Positions 1-7,318 of a stretch of DNA of 64,000 bases are shown piece after piece. Source of the DNA: Maricaulis sp036231565 (lineage in GTDB: Bacteria > Pseudomonadota > Alphaproteobacteria > Caulobacterales > Maricaulaceae). The stretch's first letter is position 1; every line of letters begins with the position of its first letter. The position numbers and the translations under genes were made by a program. The stretch spans positions 62,001 to 126,000 of the forward strand of contig JAZAHA010000024.1 in NCBI GenBank assembly GCA_036231565.1, read 5' to 3'. The notes beneath the pieces were generated by a model that ran no database searches, had not been told where the DNA came from, and worked only from the letters and a program-made list of their open reading frames with translations.

Positions 1-669
1 CAGCACGCCGGAGCCATTGGTCGGCTGGGCCGCGCATTGTGCCCCGCATTCCGAGATTTTTGCCGCATGCCAGGCCGGTCCTGCCGGCGCGCCTTTCAGC
101 AAGGCATAGCTGGCGATCACGGCCGTGTCCGTCGTGCGGCCACCCAGAATGATATCCGCCCCGCTCTCCAGCGCCGCAATATAGGGCTCGGCGCCCATGG
201 CCGCGACGATGTGGTCGCAGGCGTCGATCGTGTCGTCGGCCAGCGCGCCGAGCGGGGGAAGGGGATGGATATGGCCCTGCGCATTGCGCCGTTTGAGCTC
301 GGCCTTGTCCTGTTCGGAATACAGGACGGCGATACGGGGGCGGTAGCCGATCTCCTCGGCGACCTCCAGCACGATGTCGCGCGTCCAGTCGAGATTGCGG
401 TCGCCGCCGGCCTGGCCGCAGGTTCCGACAATCAGCGGAATCTCCGCGTCCCGGGCAGCCGTCATGAGCAGCCGCAGGTCGCGCTGCACCGAGCCGCGAT
501 TATTCTTCGATATGCCAAGCGCGAGATAGGCGGCGCCGCTGTCGGTCGAGCCGGCATCGGTCGCGATCGCCGAAGCGCCCTGTGCGATGCCGTAGGCGAG
601 TTCCGCTTCGCGCACGCCGGCGCCGAGCGAGCCGACGGGCACAATGATCTTTACCGGGGCATCAAGCAT
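1..669 (-). CDS. AtuA-like (DUF1446) protein, C-terminus cut by window edge
   Basis: The translation begins MLDAPVKIIVPVGSLG and carries the run ATDAGSTDSGAAYL near residues 35-50, then GGRTTDTAVIASYALLKG. Both are typical of the acyclic terpene utilisation AtuA family (DUF1446), whose biochemical role is poorly defined but which occurs in acyl or terpenoid catabolic clusters. About 223 residues are visible and the rest lies beyond base 1. The ATG at 669 overlaps the end of the GntR gene by 8 bases, so the two are co-transcribed and probably translationally coupled. Neighbouring LeuC/LeuD-type and hydroxyacid dehydrogenase genes suggest degradation of a branched hydroxy- or dicarboxylic acid. 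The substrate cannot be read from the sequence. Confidence 0.75.
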   Translation of the reverse strand, partial: MLDAPVKIIVPVGSLGAGVREAELAYGIAQGASAIATDAGSTDSGAAYLALGISKNNRGSVQRDLRLLMTAARDAEIPLIVGTCGQAGGDRNLDWTRDIVLEVAEEIGYRPRIAVLYSEQDKAELKRRNAQGHIHPLPPLGALADDTIDACDHIVAAMGAEPYIAALESGADIILGGRTTDTAVIASYALLKGAPAGPAWHAAKISECGAQCAAQPTNGSGVL

Positions 670-1378
670 GCCGGGGGCCTTTCTTGCTGGAACGGGTCTG
701 GGTCTGGCCTGCGGTTTCCCCGGCCAGGGCCTGCACCACGGCGCGGGCGCCATTGTGCAAATGGGCGCGCATCAGCTGCTCGGCCCGGGCGCCTTCGCCG
801 GCCAGGATGGCGTCGATGATCGCTTCATGCTCATGCAGCGACATGCGGGCGCGGCCCTCGCCGGTCAGTGCGTTGACGCGCAGCCGGTACAGCGGCGAGG
901 TCAGGCGTTCGGCCGTTTCCTGCAGCGCGGAATTGCCGCCGATCTCGTACAGGAGATCGTGGAAGTCCTGCTTGATCCGCGTGTGTGCGACATGCGCATC
1001 CACGCTTTGTCTCAAGCGCTCCCGGCAGGCCGTCAGGCGTTCGCGGAAATCGCCGCGGTGGATGTTTTCGGCGGCCAGCCGCGCGGCATATCCCTCCACC
1101 GCCTCGCGAACCTGGAAAATCTCGCGGATCTGGCGTTCGGTGAAGCGCCGCACGGTCGCACCACGGTGCGGGGTGAATTCCAGCAGGCCTTCACCCGCCA
1201 GCCGGCGTATCGCTTCGCGCACGGGACCGGCACTGGTGCCGAATTCGCGGCTGATATCCGCGACGACCAGCCGCTGTCCCTGGACGAGATGGCCTTCGCG
1301 CACCGCATCCCGGATCGAGCGGATGATGTGCTCGACACGGGTATCGGATGGCGCGTCATTGGCGGGCTTATCGGGCAT
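662..1378 (-). CDS. GntR-family regulator, FCD (FadR-like) subfamily
   Basis: This is a DNA-binding repressor or activator. Residues about 10-75 form the winged helix (EFGTSAGPVREAIRRLAGEG, then GATVRRF). Residues about 80-215 form the all-helical FCD ligand domain with its usual Asp and His metal/ligand positions (KQDFHDLLYEIGGN, LHEHEAIIDAIL). I chose the ATG at 1378 (MPDKPAND), giving 238 aa. An in-frame TTG at 1459 would add 27 residues without homology-like features. The gene overlaps the AtuA-like gene and lies downstream of a copy of the 14-bp palindrome that also precedes the LeuC operon and the GPH carrier, so it is the prime candidate to control the whole 1-8683 cluster, probably including itself. 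Confidence 0.85.
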   Translation of the reverse strand: MPDKPANDAPSDTRVEHIIRSIRDAVREGHLVQGQRLVVADISREFGTSAGPVREAIRRLAGEGLLEFTPHRGATVRRFTERQIREIFQVREAVEGYAARLAAENIHRGDFRERLTACRERLRQSVDAHVAHTRIKQDFHDLLYEIGGNSALQETAERLTSPLYRLRVNALTGEGRARMSLHEHEAIIDAILAGEGARAEQLMRAHLHNGARAVVQALAGETAGQTQTRSSKKGPRHA

Positions 1379-1501
1379 CAATGTCACGTCTGTGTCCCCG
1401 TTATGTCGCACGTGCGCGAGGCTTCCGTCTTCCGGACCCCGGCACCATGCCTTCGACAAGAATTAGCAAGATTATAAGATAATCCATACGCCGATTAAAA
1501 C

Positions 1502-1515
1502 GCATGAATTGATAC
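1502..1515. promoter_or_regulatory. Candidate GntR operator, copy 1
   Basis: GCATGAATTGATAC matches the palindromic element GCATGAATTGATGC found at 7181 at 13 of 14 positions. It lies about 125 bases upstream of the GntR start codon. Flanking it are a repeated ATACGCCGA (1486-1494 and 1512-1520) and a repeated GATTATAAGA (1470-1479 and 1536-1545), which makes this a dense regulatory stretch. GntR/FCD proteins commonly bind short palindromes and regulate themselves; that this protein binds here is inference. Confidence 0.55.
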
Positions 1516-1687
1516 GCCGACGAAATCGGTTCCCGGATTATAAGAAGATCATGACCACGGGCGCAGCCGCGCATTCTCCTGCCGGTTCATGGCCGGCGGG
1601 ACGCGTTCAGACATGGATTTGCGGATACCTCCCGCACCCCTCGCCAGTGGCCTTGCGGTCACTGGCGCTTTCTTTGACGGGGCCGGA

Positions 1688-2584
1688 TCAGGTGTTGGCG
1701 TCCTGGTGGAATTTGACCGCCTTGCTCCACAATTGCTCGGCCGCCGGCGCCTGCCGCGCTTTCGGCCGCCACAGGCGGATCTCGATCGGTGTTTCGTCTC
1801 CGGCATCGCTGGCCCTTACCAGGCGTCCGGAATCCAGATCGTCCTTCACCAGGCTCAGCGCCGTCCAGGCAATGCCGCGATCATCCCGCGCCATCGCGGT
1901 CAGCACGCTGGCCAGATGCGATGTGAATGTCGGGCGTGAGGGCGGTTTGCGGCCCTCGGCTGCCCAGGCAGCCGACAGGATCCGGCCCATCCCGGATTCA
2001 GGAGCAAAGGCCAGTTGCGGTGCCGCGGCAGCGTCGCAGCGACCGGCCAGCCGGGGCGACATCACCGGCAGCAGAATGTCCTCGCCCAGCCGGATCGACC
2101 GGAAGTCCGAGGTCAGCCGGGTCGGGGCCGCTTCATGATGGTGACACAGGAGAAATTGCGCGGTTCCGTCGACCATCAATTGCTCGCAGGCCACCATATG
2201 ATCGGCTGTCAGTTCCACGGTCGCGCTCGACGGCTCATTGGCCTCGAGCTGGCGAAGCCAGGAGGGAAAGAAGGTCAGCGAAAGCACATGCGTGGAGGCA
2301 AAGCGCAGGGTTTCCTGCGAGGTCCGCGCGATGGCCCGTGCCTCTTCTCGCCCCAGTTCGAGCCGGCGCAGCGTCGCCTCGGCGACGACCCGGAAGCGCT
2401 CTCCAGCCGGGGTCAGCCGCATCGTGTGCGTGCTGCGATCCACCAAGGTCGCACCCACCCATTCCTCCAGCGACCGGATGCGCCGGCTGAAGGTCGGCTG
2501 GCTGATCGTCCGCTTGTCGGCGGCACGGGAAAAGCCGCCGCTGTCGATCAGGGTGAGGAAGTCTTCAAGCCATTTGGAGTCCAT
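1688..2584 (-). CDS. LysR-family transcriptional regulator
   Basis: This 298-residue protein has the LysR winged helix at residues 1-60 (MDSKWLEDFLTLIDSGGFSR, then AADKRTISQPTFSRRIRSLE) and a periplasmic-binding-protein-like effector domain after about residue 90. It is divergent from the AbrB-type permease gene at 2833. The 248-base gap holds a perfect LysR-type box (2722-2736). LysR genes usually control the divergently transcribed neighbour and themselves, so the permease is the likely target. The effector is unknown; from context it may be an organic acid handled by the neighbouring cluster. Confidence 0.9.
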   Translation of the reverse strand: MDSKWLEDFLTLIDSGGFSRAADKRTISQPTFSRRIRSLEEWVGATLVDRSTHTMRLTPAGERFRVVAEATLRRLELGREEARAIARTSQETLRFASTHVLSLTFFPSWLRQLEANEPSSATVELTADHMVACEQLMVDGTAQFLLCHHHEAAPTRLTSDFRSIRLGEDILLPVMSPRLAGRCDAAAAPQLAFAPESGMGRILSAAWAAEGRKPPSRPTFTSHLASVLTAMARDDRGIAWTALSLVKDDLDSGRLVRASDAGDETPIEIRLWRPKARQAPAAEQLWSKAVKFHQDANT

Positions 2585-2721
2585 GCCGCGAGTATCCCCG
2601 AAGCGCGAATGGCTGCAACGGTCTTGTGTCGCCGGGCTGCGGCAGTGCCGGTGGTGACGCCGGCGGGCTGCGGGCTAACCGTCTTTGACAATTGGGAAAC
2701 CCGCATTCCGCCGGACGGGCA

Positions 2722-2736
2722 ATGCAAGATTTGCAT
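2722..2736. promoter_or_regulatory. LysR-type T-N11-A box between divergent genes
   Basis: ATGCAA and TTGCAT form a perfect 6-bp inverted repeat around GAT. This gives the T-N11-A pattern that LysR regulators recognise. It lies 138 bases upstream of the LysR start and 97 bases upstream of the AbrB-type permease start, a classical position for a shared divergent operator. Confidence 0.6.
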
Positions 2737-2832
2737 GATTTCAATCGCCCGCAGTGCTGGCTCCCGCGATGTGCCGGCGCTAGTCCGGACAGGCTTTCTC
2801 CCGCTTTTCCCGCCCCGGAGGCATGACCGCGC

Positions 2833-3927
2833 ATGTCGATGAACACGCTGATTGCGTCACGTTCCTGGATGGTGTTGTGCCTTCTCACCCTGGTCATGAC
2901 GTCGGCCATGCGCTCCGCCGGCATTCCGGGCGCGCTGATGCTGGGGCCGATGATATCCGGCGTGACCGTCGCGCTCTTCCGTCCGGGGCTCGTCCTGCCA
3001 CGCTGGCTGCCCCTGTTCGCCCAGACCGTTCTGGGAACTCTGGTAGCCAGTGCCCTCACGCCCGGCATTCTGGCTCTGCTTCTGCCGCGCTGGCCGCTCG
3101 TGCTGGGCATGAATTTGCTCGTCATCGGCGGTATGTTCCTGATCGGCCTTCTGGCGACGTGGAGAGGCTGGTTCCCCGGAACGGCCGGCATCTGGGGCCT
3201 GTCGCCGGGCGGCGCCTCGGCCATGGTGCTGCTGTCGGACAGTCATGGCGGCGATCGCAGGCTGGTCGCGCTGTTCCACTATCTGCGGCTGGTCTCGGCA
3301 ATGATGGCCGTGATCTCGCTGGGGCTGGTCTTCGGCGCGCCGAGAACCGGCGATCCGGGGTTTGCCCTGCCCGGTGCATCCGGAACGCTCTGGCTGGCAC
3401 CGGTCGATCCGGCGGGACTGGTGACCGTTCTTGCGATCATCGCGCTGTCCATGCTGGTGGCCTGGCAGCTGCGGATCGCGATGCTGGCGATCTTTCTCGC
3501 CATGATCTGCGGTATCGCCGTACAGGCCAGCGGCTGGCTGGCACTGGATGTGCCGCCCTTGCTGTCGGCAGCCGCCTTCTGCCTGGCCGGCTGGTATGTG
3601 GGGCTGGGCTTCTCCCGGCAATCCATACAGGAGAGCGCGCGCCATGTGCCGGCCATGCTGGCCTGTATCGCGCTGGCGATCGGGCTGTGCGGTGTTCTGG
3701 CTGTGCTGCTCAAGAGCCTCGCCGGCGTCGACTATCTCACAGCCTGGATGGCGCTGAATCCCGGCGGTCTGGATGTCGTTGTCCTCACCGCAGCCAGTGT
3801 GCAAACGGATCTGTCGCTCATCATCTCCATCCAGGTCGCCCGGCTGGTGCTGGTCATTGCCATCGCGCCGCTGCTCGGCCGGATGACGGCCAGGTGGGTC
3901 GCTGGCGGCGGCCGGGATCAGACGTAG
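2833..3927 (+). CDS. AbrB-family integral membrane protein (putative permease)
   Basis: The 364-residue protein is hydrophobic throughout, with about 10 membrane segments. It shows the internal duplication of the Gram-negative AbrB membrane family (PF05145): IPGALMLGPMISG in the first half, GIWGLSPGGASAMVLL after about residue 115, and ALNPGGLDVVVLTAA in the second half. Despite the family name it is not the DNA-binding AbrB. Some members are linked to export or resistance, but the substrate is generally unknown. A GGAGG at 2817-2821 supports the ATG at 2833. It is divergent from the LysR gene and overlaps the convergent dehydrogenase gene by 10 bases at its 3' end. Confidence 0.82.
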   Translation: MSMNTLIASRSWMVLCLLTLVMTSAMRSAGIPGALMLGPMISGVTVALFRPGLVLPRWLPLFAQTVLGTLVASALTPGILALLLPRWPLVLGMNLLVIGGMFLIGLLATWRGWFPGTAGIWGLSPGGASAMVLLSDSHGGDRRLVALFHYLRLVSAMMAVISLGLVFGAPRTGDPGFALPGASGTLWLAPVDPAGLVTVLAIIALSMLVAWQLRIAMLAIFLAMICGIAVQASGWLALDVPPLLSAAAFCLAGWYVGLGFSRQSIQESARHVPAMLACIALAIGLCGVLAVLLKSLAGVDYLTAWMALNPGGLDVVVLTAASVQTDLSLIISIQVARLVLVIAIAPLLGRMTARWVAGGGRDQT

Positions 3928-4928
3928 ACGGTGCGCCCGTCAGCCACGACACACGAGGCCGGCGGGGTTTCGCCATTGAGCACATCGACGACGCATTGTG
4001 CTGCGATCATGTTGGTCCGCTTCAGGGCCTCTTCGGTCGATGCACCGGCATGCGGCGCGGCAATCAAGTTGGGCAGTGCAAGAAGGGCGTTGGTCACAGG
4101 CAGGAGCGACGGGTTCGCCTCACTCTCGAACACATCGAGGCCGGCGCCCAGAATACGCTTCGTCTGCAGGGCTTCGAGCAGATCGGCGTCGTTGACGAGG
4201 CCGCCGCGCGCCGTGTTGATCAGGATCGCATTGGACTTCATCCGCGCGAACACGTCGGCATTGAACATGTGCCGTGTGCCGGCATTGAGCGGTGCGTGGA
4301 TGGAGATGTAGTCGCAACGCTCGACGATGGTGTCGAAATCGGCCTGCTGCAGGCCGAACGCATCGATATCCTCCTGCGACAAGCGGGGCGTGTCGACCAG
4401 TATCTCCGCCTCGAAACCCGTCAGGCGCTTGGCGAGCGAGCGGCCGATCCGGCCGAAGCCGATAATGCCGACGGTTTTCCGGTAAAGCTCGGTGCCCACG
4501 AGAATATTCCAGCGCCCGTCCGACATCGCGTTGTGCGCTTCGCCGAAGCGCCGGCCGACGGAGATCATCATGCCGATCACCTGGTCGGCGACCGAGGCGT
4601 CATTCCCGCCCGCAGCGATGGTCACGACCTTTCCCAGATCCGTGGCGGCATCGGTGTCGACCTTCTCATAGCCGACACCCCGGCGGGAGATGATGGCCAG
4701 GTCCGGCAGGCGCTCCAGAACGTCACGGGTGATGTGGGCATGCCCGACGATCCAGCCGCCGGCACCGGCGAGCAGGGTCTCGATCTGTGCCGGCGAGAGC
4801 TGTCCTTCGCCGGTATTGTCCGGGAGGGTCGCGATCTCGACGTCGCAATCCTGCGCGCGCAGATAGGCAATGGCCGCGTCATCGAAGAATTTCTGCGTGA
4901 CGACGATCTTGCGGGACGGACGTTTCAT
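3918..4928 (-). CDS. D-2-hydroxyacid dehydrogenase (phosphoglycerate dehydrogenase-like)
   Basis: This NAD(P)-dependent D-isomer 2-hydroxyacid dehydrogenase has 336 aa. The Rossmann motif GIIGFGRIGRSLAKR lies near residue 150, INTARGG near 235, and the catalytic Arg/Glu/His set is visible in ARGG, DVFESEANPSLLP and APHAGAST. It lacks the C-terminal ACT domain of biosynthetic SerA, and its start (ATG at 4928) overlaps the LeuD-type stop in an ATGA. This points to a catabolic role on the hydroxyacid made or used by the coupled hydro-lyase rather than serine synthesis. The substrate is not deducible. Confidence 0.85.
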   Translation of the reverse strand: MKRPSRKIVVTQKFFDDAAIAYLRAQDCDVEIATLPDNTGEGQLSPAQIETLLAGAGGWIVGHAHITRDVLERLPDLAIISRRGVGYEKVDTDAATDLGKVVTIAAGGNDASVADQVIGMMISVGRRFGEAHNAMSDGRWNILVGTELYRKTVGIIGFGRIGRSLAKRLTGFEAEILVDTPRLSQEDIDAFGLQQADFDTIVERCDYISIHAPLNAGTRHMFNADVFARMKSNAILINTARGGLVNDADLLEALQTKRILGAGLDVFESEANPSLLPVTNALLALPNLIAAPHAGASTEEALKRTNMIAAQCVVDVLNGETPPASCVVADGRTVYV

Positions 4929-5551
4929 CGGGCGGGCTCCGGTCTGTCTCTCAGCCAGGTGTTCCGGGCGAGGTAGTCTGCTTCGAAAGCGGCAATCCTG
5001 TCGCGCTGCTTCAGCGTGACGCCGATAGCGTCGAGACCCTGGAGAAGCATGGTCTTGCGTTGTTCGCTGACGGAAAAGCCCTGCGTCGCGGACGGCGTGG
5101 TGATGGTCTGCTTTTCCAGATCGACGGTCACATGGTCTCCGGCCTGGGCCGACAGGGTCAATCGGGCAATGGCATCCGAGTCCAGTTCGATGGCCAGCAG
5201 ACCGTTTCGCGCGCAATTGTCGAAGAAGATCCCGGCAAAGGACGGCGCCATGATGGCGCGGATACCCAGTTGCACCAGCCCCCAAACGGCGTGCTCGCGG
5301 CTCGACCCGCAGCCGAAATTCTCGCCCGTGACCAGAAAGCGTGCCGCGTCCCAGGGTGGCTGGTTGAGCACGAAGCCGGGGTCCGGCGTGCCGTCCTCGC
5401 GAAAGCGCAGATCGTGGAAGACGCCGGCATCGAGGCCGGTACGGTCGATGCCCTTGAGAAAGACCTTGGGCATGATGACGTCGGTATCGATATTGGCCGC
5501 AGGCAGGGCCGCAACCTGCGATGTGCAGCGGGTGAAGGGCTCAAACCGCAT
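4925..5551 (-). CDS. leuD: Isopropylmalate dehydratase-type small subunit (LeuD-like)
   Basis: The small 'swivel' subunit of an aconitase-superfamily hydro-lyase, 208 aa. The signatures NIDTDVIMPKVFLKGIDR at residues 20-37 and GENFGCGSSREHAVWGL near 75-92 place the substrate-binding Ser/Arg loop. The family adds or removes water across hydroxy-dicarboxylates such as isopropylmalate, citramalate or dimethylmalate. The reading frame overlaps leuC by 11 bases and the dehydrogenase by 4, so all three are one translationally coupled operon. No leuA or leuB is nearby, and the gene sits beside AtuA-like and transporter genes. I therefore infer a dedicated catabolic paralogue rather than leucine biosynthesis. 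Confidence 0.88.
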   Translation of the reverse strand: MRFEPFTRCTSQVAALPAANIDTDVIMPKVFLKGIDRTGLDAGVFHDLRFREDGTPDPGFVLNQPPWDAARFLVTGENFGCGSSREHAVWGLVQLGIRAIMAPSFAGIFFDNCARNGLLAIELDSDAIARLTLSAQAGDHVTVDLEKQTITTPSATQGFSVSEQRKTMLLQGLDAIGVTLKQRDRIAAFEADYLARNTWLRDRPEPAR

Positions 5552-6968
5552 GGCAGGTCTCCAGCTCCCGGACGTCGCACAGATGTCCGGTGACGGCTGC
5601 GGCCGCGACCATGGCGGGGCTCATCAGATGGGTGCGGCTGCCGGCGCCCTGGCGCCCTTCGAAATTCCGGTTGGTGCTGGATGCGCAGCGCTCGCCGGCC
5701 GGAATGACATCGTCATTCATGGCCAGGCACATCGAGCACCCGGACTGCCGCCACTCGAAGCCGGCCTCCAGGAAAATCCGGTCGAGTCCTTCACTTTCCG
5801 CCTCCCGGCGGACCTGGCTCGAGCCGGGCACGATGATGGCGCTGACGCCCGGCGCAACGCGGCGGCCCTTGAGCACGCGCGCCGCTGCGCGCAGGTCCTC
5901 GATGCGGGCATTGGTGCACGAGCCGATAAAGGCCCGGTCGATCCGGATCGCGCTCAGCGGGGTGCCGGGCTTCAGGCCCATATAGTCGAGCGCCCGCTCG
6001 GCATCGCGGCGGCGTGCAGGATCGGTCTCGTTGGCCGGGTCGGGAATGGCGGACGAAACCGGCGTGGCCTGGTCCGGGCTGGTTCCCCAGGACACCATGG
6101 GCGCGATGCCGGATGCGGCAATCCCGATCTCCCGGTCGAAGACGGCGTCCGGATCCGAGCGCAGGCGCGCCCAGGCTTTCAGCGCGTCGCGCAGACCGGA
6201 TCCAGCCGGCGAACGGGGTTTGCCGGTCACGAAGTCGAAGGTGCGCTGGTCGGGCGCGATGAGCGCGCCGCGTGCGCCGCACTCGACCGCCATGTTGCAG
6301 ACAGTCATGCGGCCTTCCATCGACAAGGTCCGGATGGTGCTGCCCGTGAACTCGACAGCATAGCCGCTCGCGCCCGACGCCCCGATCTCCCGGATGACGT
6401 GCATGATTAGGTCTTTTGCTGTCACGCCGAGCGGCAAGGCACCCTCGATATTGATGCGCATGTTGCGCAGGCGCCGATAGGTCAGGGTCTGGGTCGCCAG
6501 CAGGTGCTCGATGTCCGAAGTCCCGATGCCGAAGCCCAGTGCGCCGAACGCGCCATAGGTCGTGGTGTGGCTGTCTCCCGCCGCCAGGACCAGGCCGGGC
6601 AGGACCAGTCCGAGCTCGGGCATCACGACGTGTTCGATACCCTGTTGCCGGTGGAATAGATCGAAAAGTTCGATCCCGAAATCGGCACAATTCTTCGCGA
6701 AATACGCCGACTGGAGATCGGGCTCCGTCTCGCTCAGGGCGGCACGGTCGGCCCGGGTGGAATTGACATGATCGACCACACCGAGCGCAGCACGGGGGCG
6801 CCAGACCCGCCTACCGGTCTCGCGTATGCCGGTAAAAGCCTGCGGGCTTGTATATTCGTTGAGAACAGTCCGGTCGACGTAGAGAAGGACCTCTCTCCCG
6901 TCCGGCGAAAGATTACACACGGTGTGTTCGGCAACGATCTTGTCATAGAGGGTCTTTGGGTCAGACAT
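5541..6968 (-). CDS. leuC: Isopropylmalate dehydratase-type large subunit (LeuC-like)
   Basis: The catalytic 4Fe-4S subunit, 475 aa. The cluster ligands are Cys351 in FIGSCTNARIEDL and Cys411 and Cys414 in GCSMCLAMN, the spacing of the aconitase/LeuC family. The active-site HVNSTRAD and AAGDSHTTTYGAFGALGFGIG blocks are also present. I use the ATG at 6968, preceded by a TTG codon and by GGAG about 7 bases upstream. Together with the LeuD-like subunit it should hydrate or dehydrate a hydroxy-dicarboxylate. A 14-bp operator copy lies 71 bases upstream (7039-7052), which suggests control by the local GntR protein rather than by leucine. Confidence 0.9.
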   Translation of the reverse strand: MSDPKTLYDKIVAEHTVCNLSPDGREVLLYVDRTVLNEYTSPQAFTGIRETGRRVWRPRAALGVVDHVNSTRADRAALSETEPDLQSAYFAKNCADFGIELFDLFHRQQGIEHVVMPELGLVLPGLVLAAGDSHTTTYGAFGALGFGIGTSDIEHLLATQTLTYRRLRNMRINIEGALPLGVTAKDLIMHVIREIGASGASGYAVEFTGSTIRTLSMEGRMTVCNMAVECGARGALIAPDQRTFDFVTGKPRSPAGSGLRDALKAWARLRSDPDAVFDREIGIAASGIAPMVSWGTSPDQATPVSSAIPDPANETDPARRRDAERALDYMGLKPGTPLSAIRIDRAFIGSCTNARIEDLRAAARVLKGRRVAPGVSAIIVPGSSQVRREAESEGLDRIFLEAGFEWRQSGCSMCLAMNDDVIPAGERCASSTNRNFEGRQGAGSRTHLMSPAMVAAAAVTGHLCDVRELETCHAV

Positions 6969-7038
6969 CAATGCTCCGGAGCTCGGCTCGGTGGCGTCAA
7001 TGCTATCGCCGGATATTTCGGGAGGTAGTGAGAATGAT

Positions 7039-7052
7039 GCATCAATTCATGC
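7039..7052. promoter_or_regulatory. Candidate GntR operator, copy 2 (leuC side)
   Basis: GCATCAATTCATGC is the exact reverse complement of the copy at 7181-7194. The core GCAT-N-AATT-N-ATGC is symmetric, and the dyad continues outward with AGAATG on the left and CATTCT on the right (7031-7057). It lies 71 bases upstream of the leuC-like start codon. Confidence 0.65.
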
Positions 7053-7180
7053 ATTCTCGTGTGAGGGGCAGAATGCAGATCGCGCTTGCTTGACTCCGCC
7101 GGATACATTGATGGCCTCGTTGTCCGCCCTACCGGCGCGGAAAACTAGCAAGTGCAGGCCGCCTGTGTGGTGCAAATAAC

Positions 7181-7194
7181 GCATGAATTGATGC
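7181..7194. promoter_or_regulatory. Candidate GntR operator, copy 3 (carrier side)
   Basis: GCATGAATTGATGC, identical in reverse complement to 7039-7052 and 13/14 identical to 1502-1515. It lies 125 bases upstream of the carrier start codon. Exact recurrence in front of separate transcription units of one cluster is the main evidence. Confidence 0.65.
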
Positions 7195-7318
7195 CCTGCC
7201 TGCGGCAGAGAATTGCGGCATCCAGACAGGGTATGCATGGGTCAGGGACTGCGTCGTTCCGCGCCGCGTGCGGCTGGCACGTCAACAGGAATTTCATGCA
7301 GGATTGCGGGGCGATGAG

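Larger units (their letters stand above)
6972..7318. other. 347-bp divergent regulatory region
   Basis: This gap between leuC (leftward) and the GPH carrier (rightward) holds no credible gene. It contains two copies of the 14-bp palindrome in opposite orientation, at 7039-7052 and 7181-7194, with centres 142 bases apart. That is the arrangement expected for a repressor serving both divergent units, possibly by looping. Short frames across it lack ribosome-binding sites and homology-like features. Confidence 0.6.

Noticed and set aside
1379..1459. N-terminal extension of the GntR protein from the TTG at 1459
   Set aside because: The 27 extra residues precede the usual N-terminus and look like translated leader; the ATG at 1378 gives a family-typical length.
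2823..4976. 717-codon plus-strand frame spanning the AbrB permease and the dehydrogenase
   Set aside because: It runs out of frame through the permease and antisense to the dehydrogenase; both of those have recognisable motifs.
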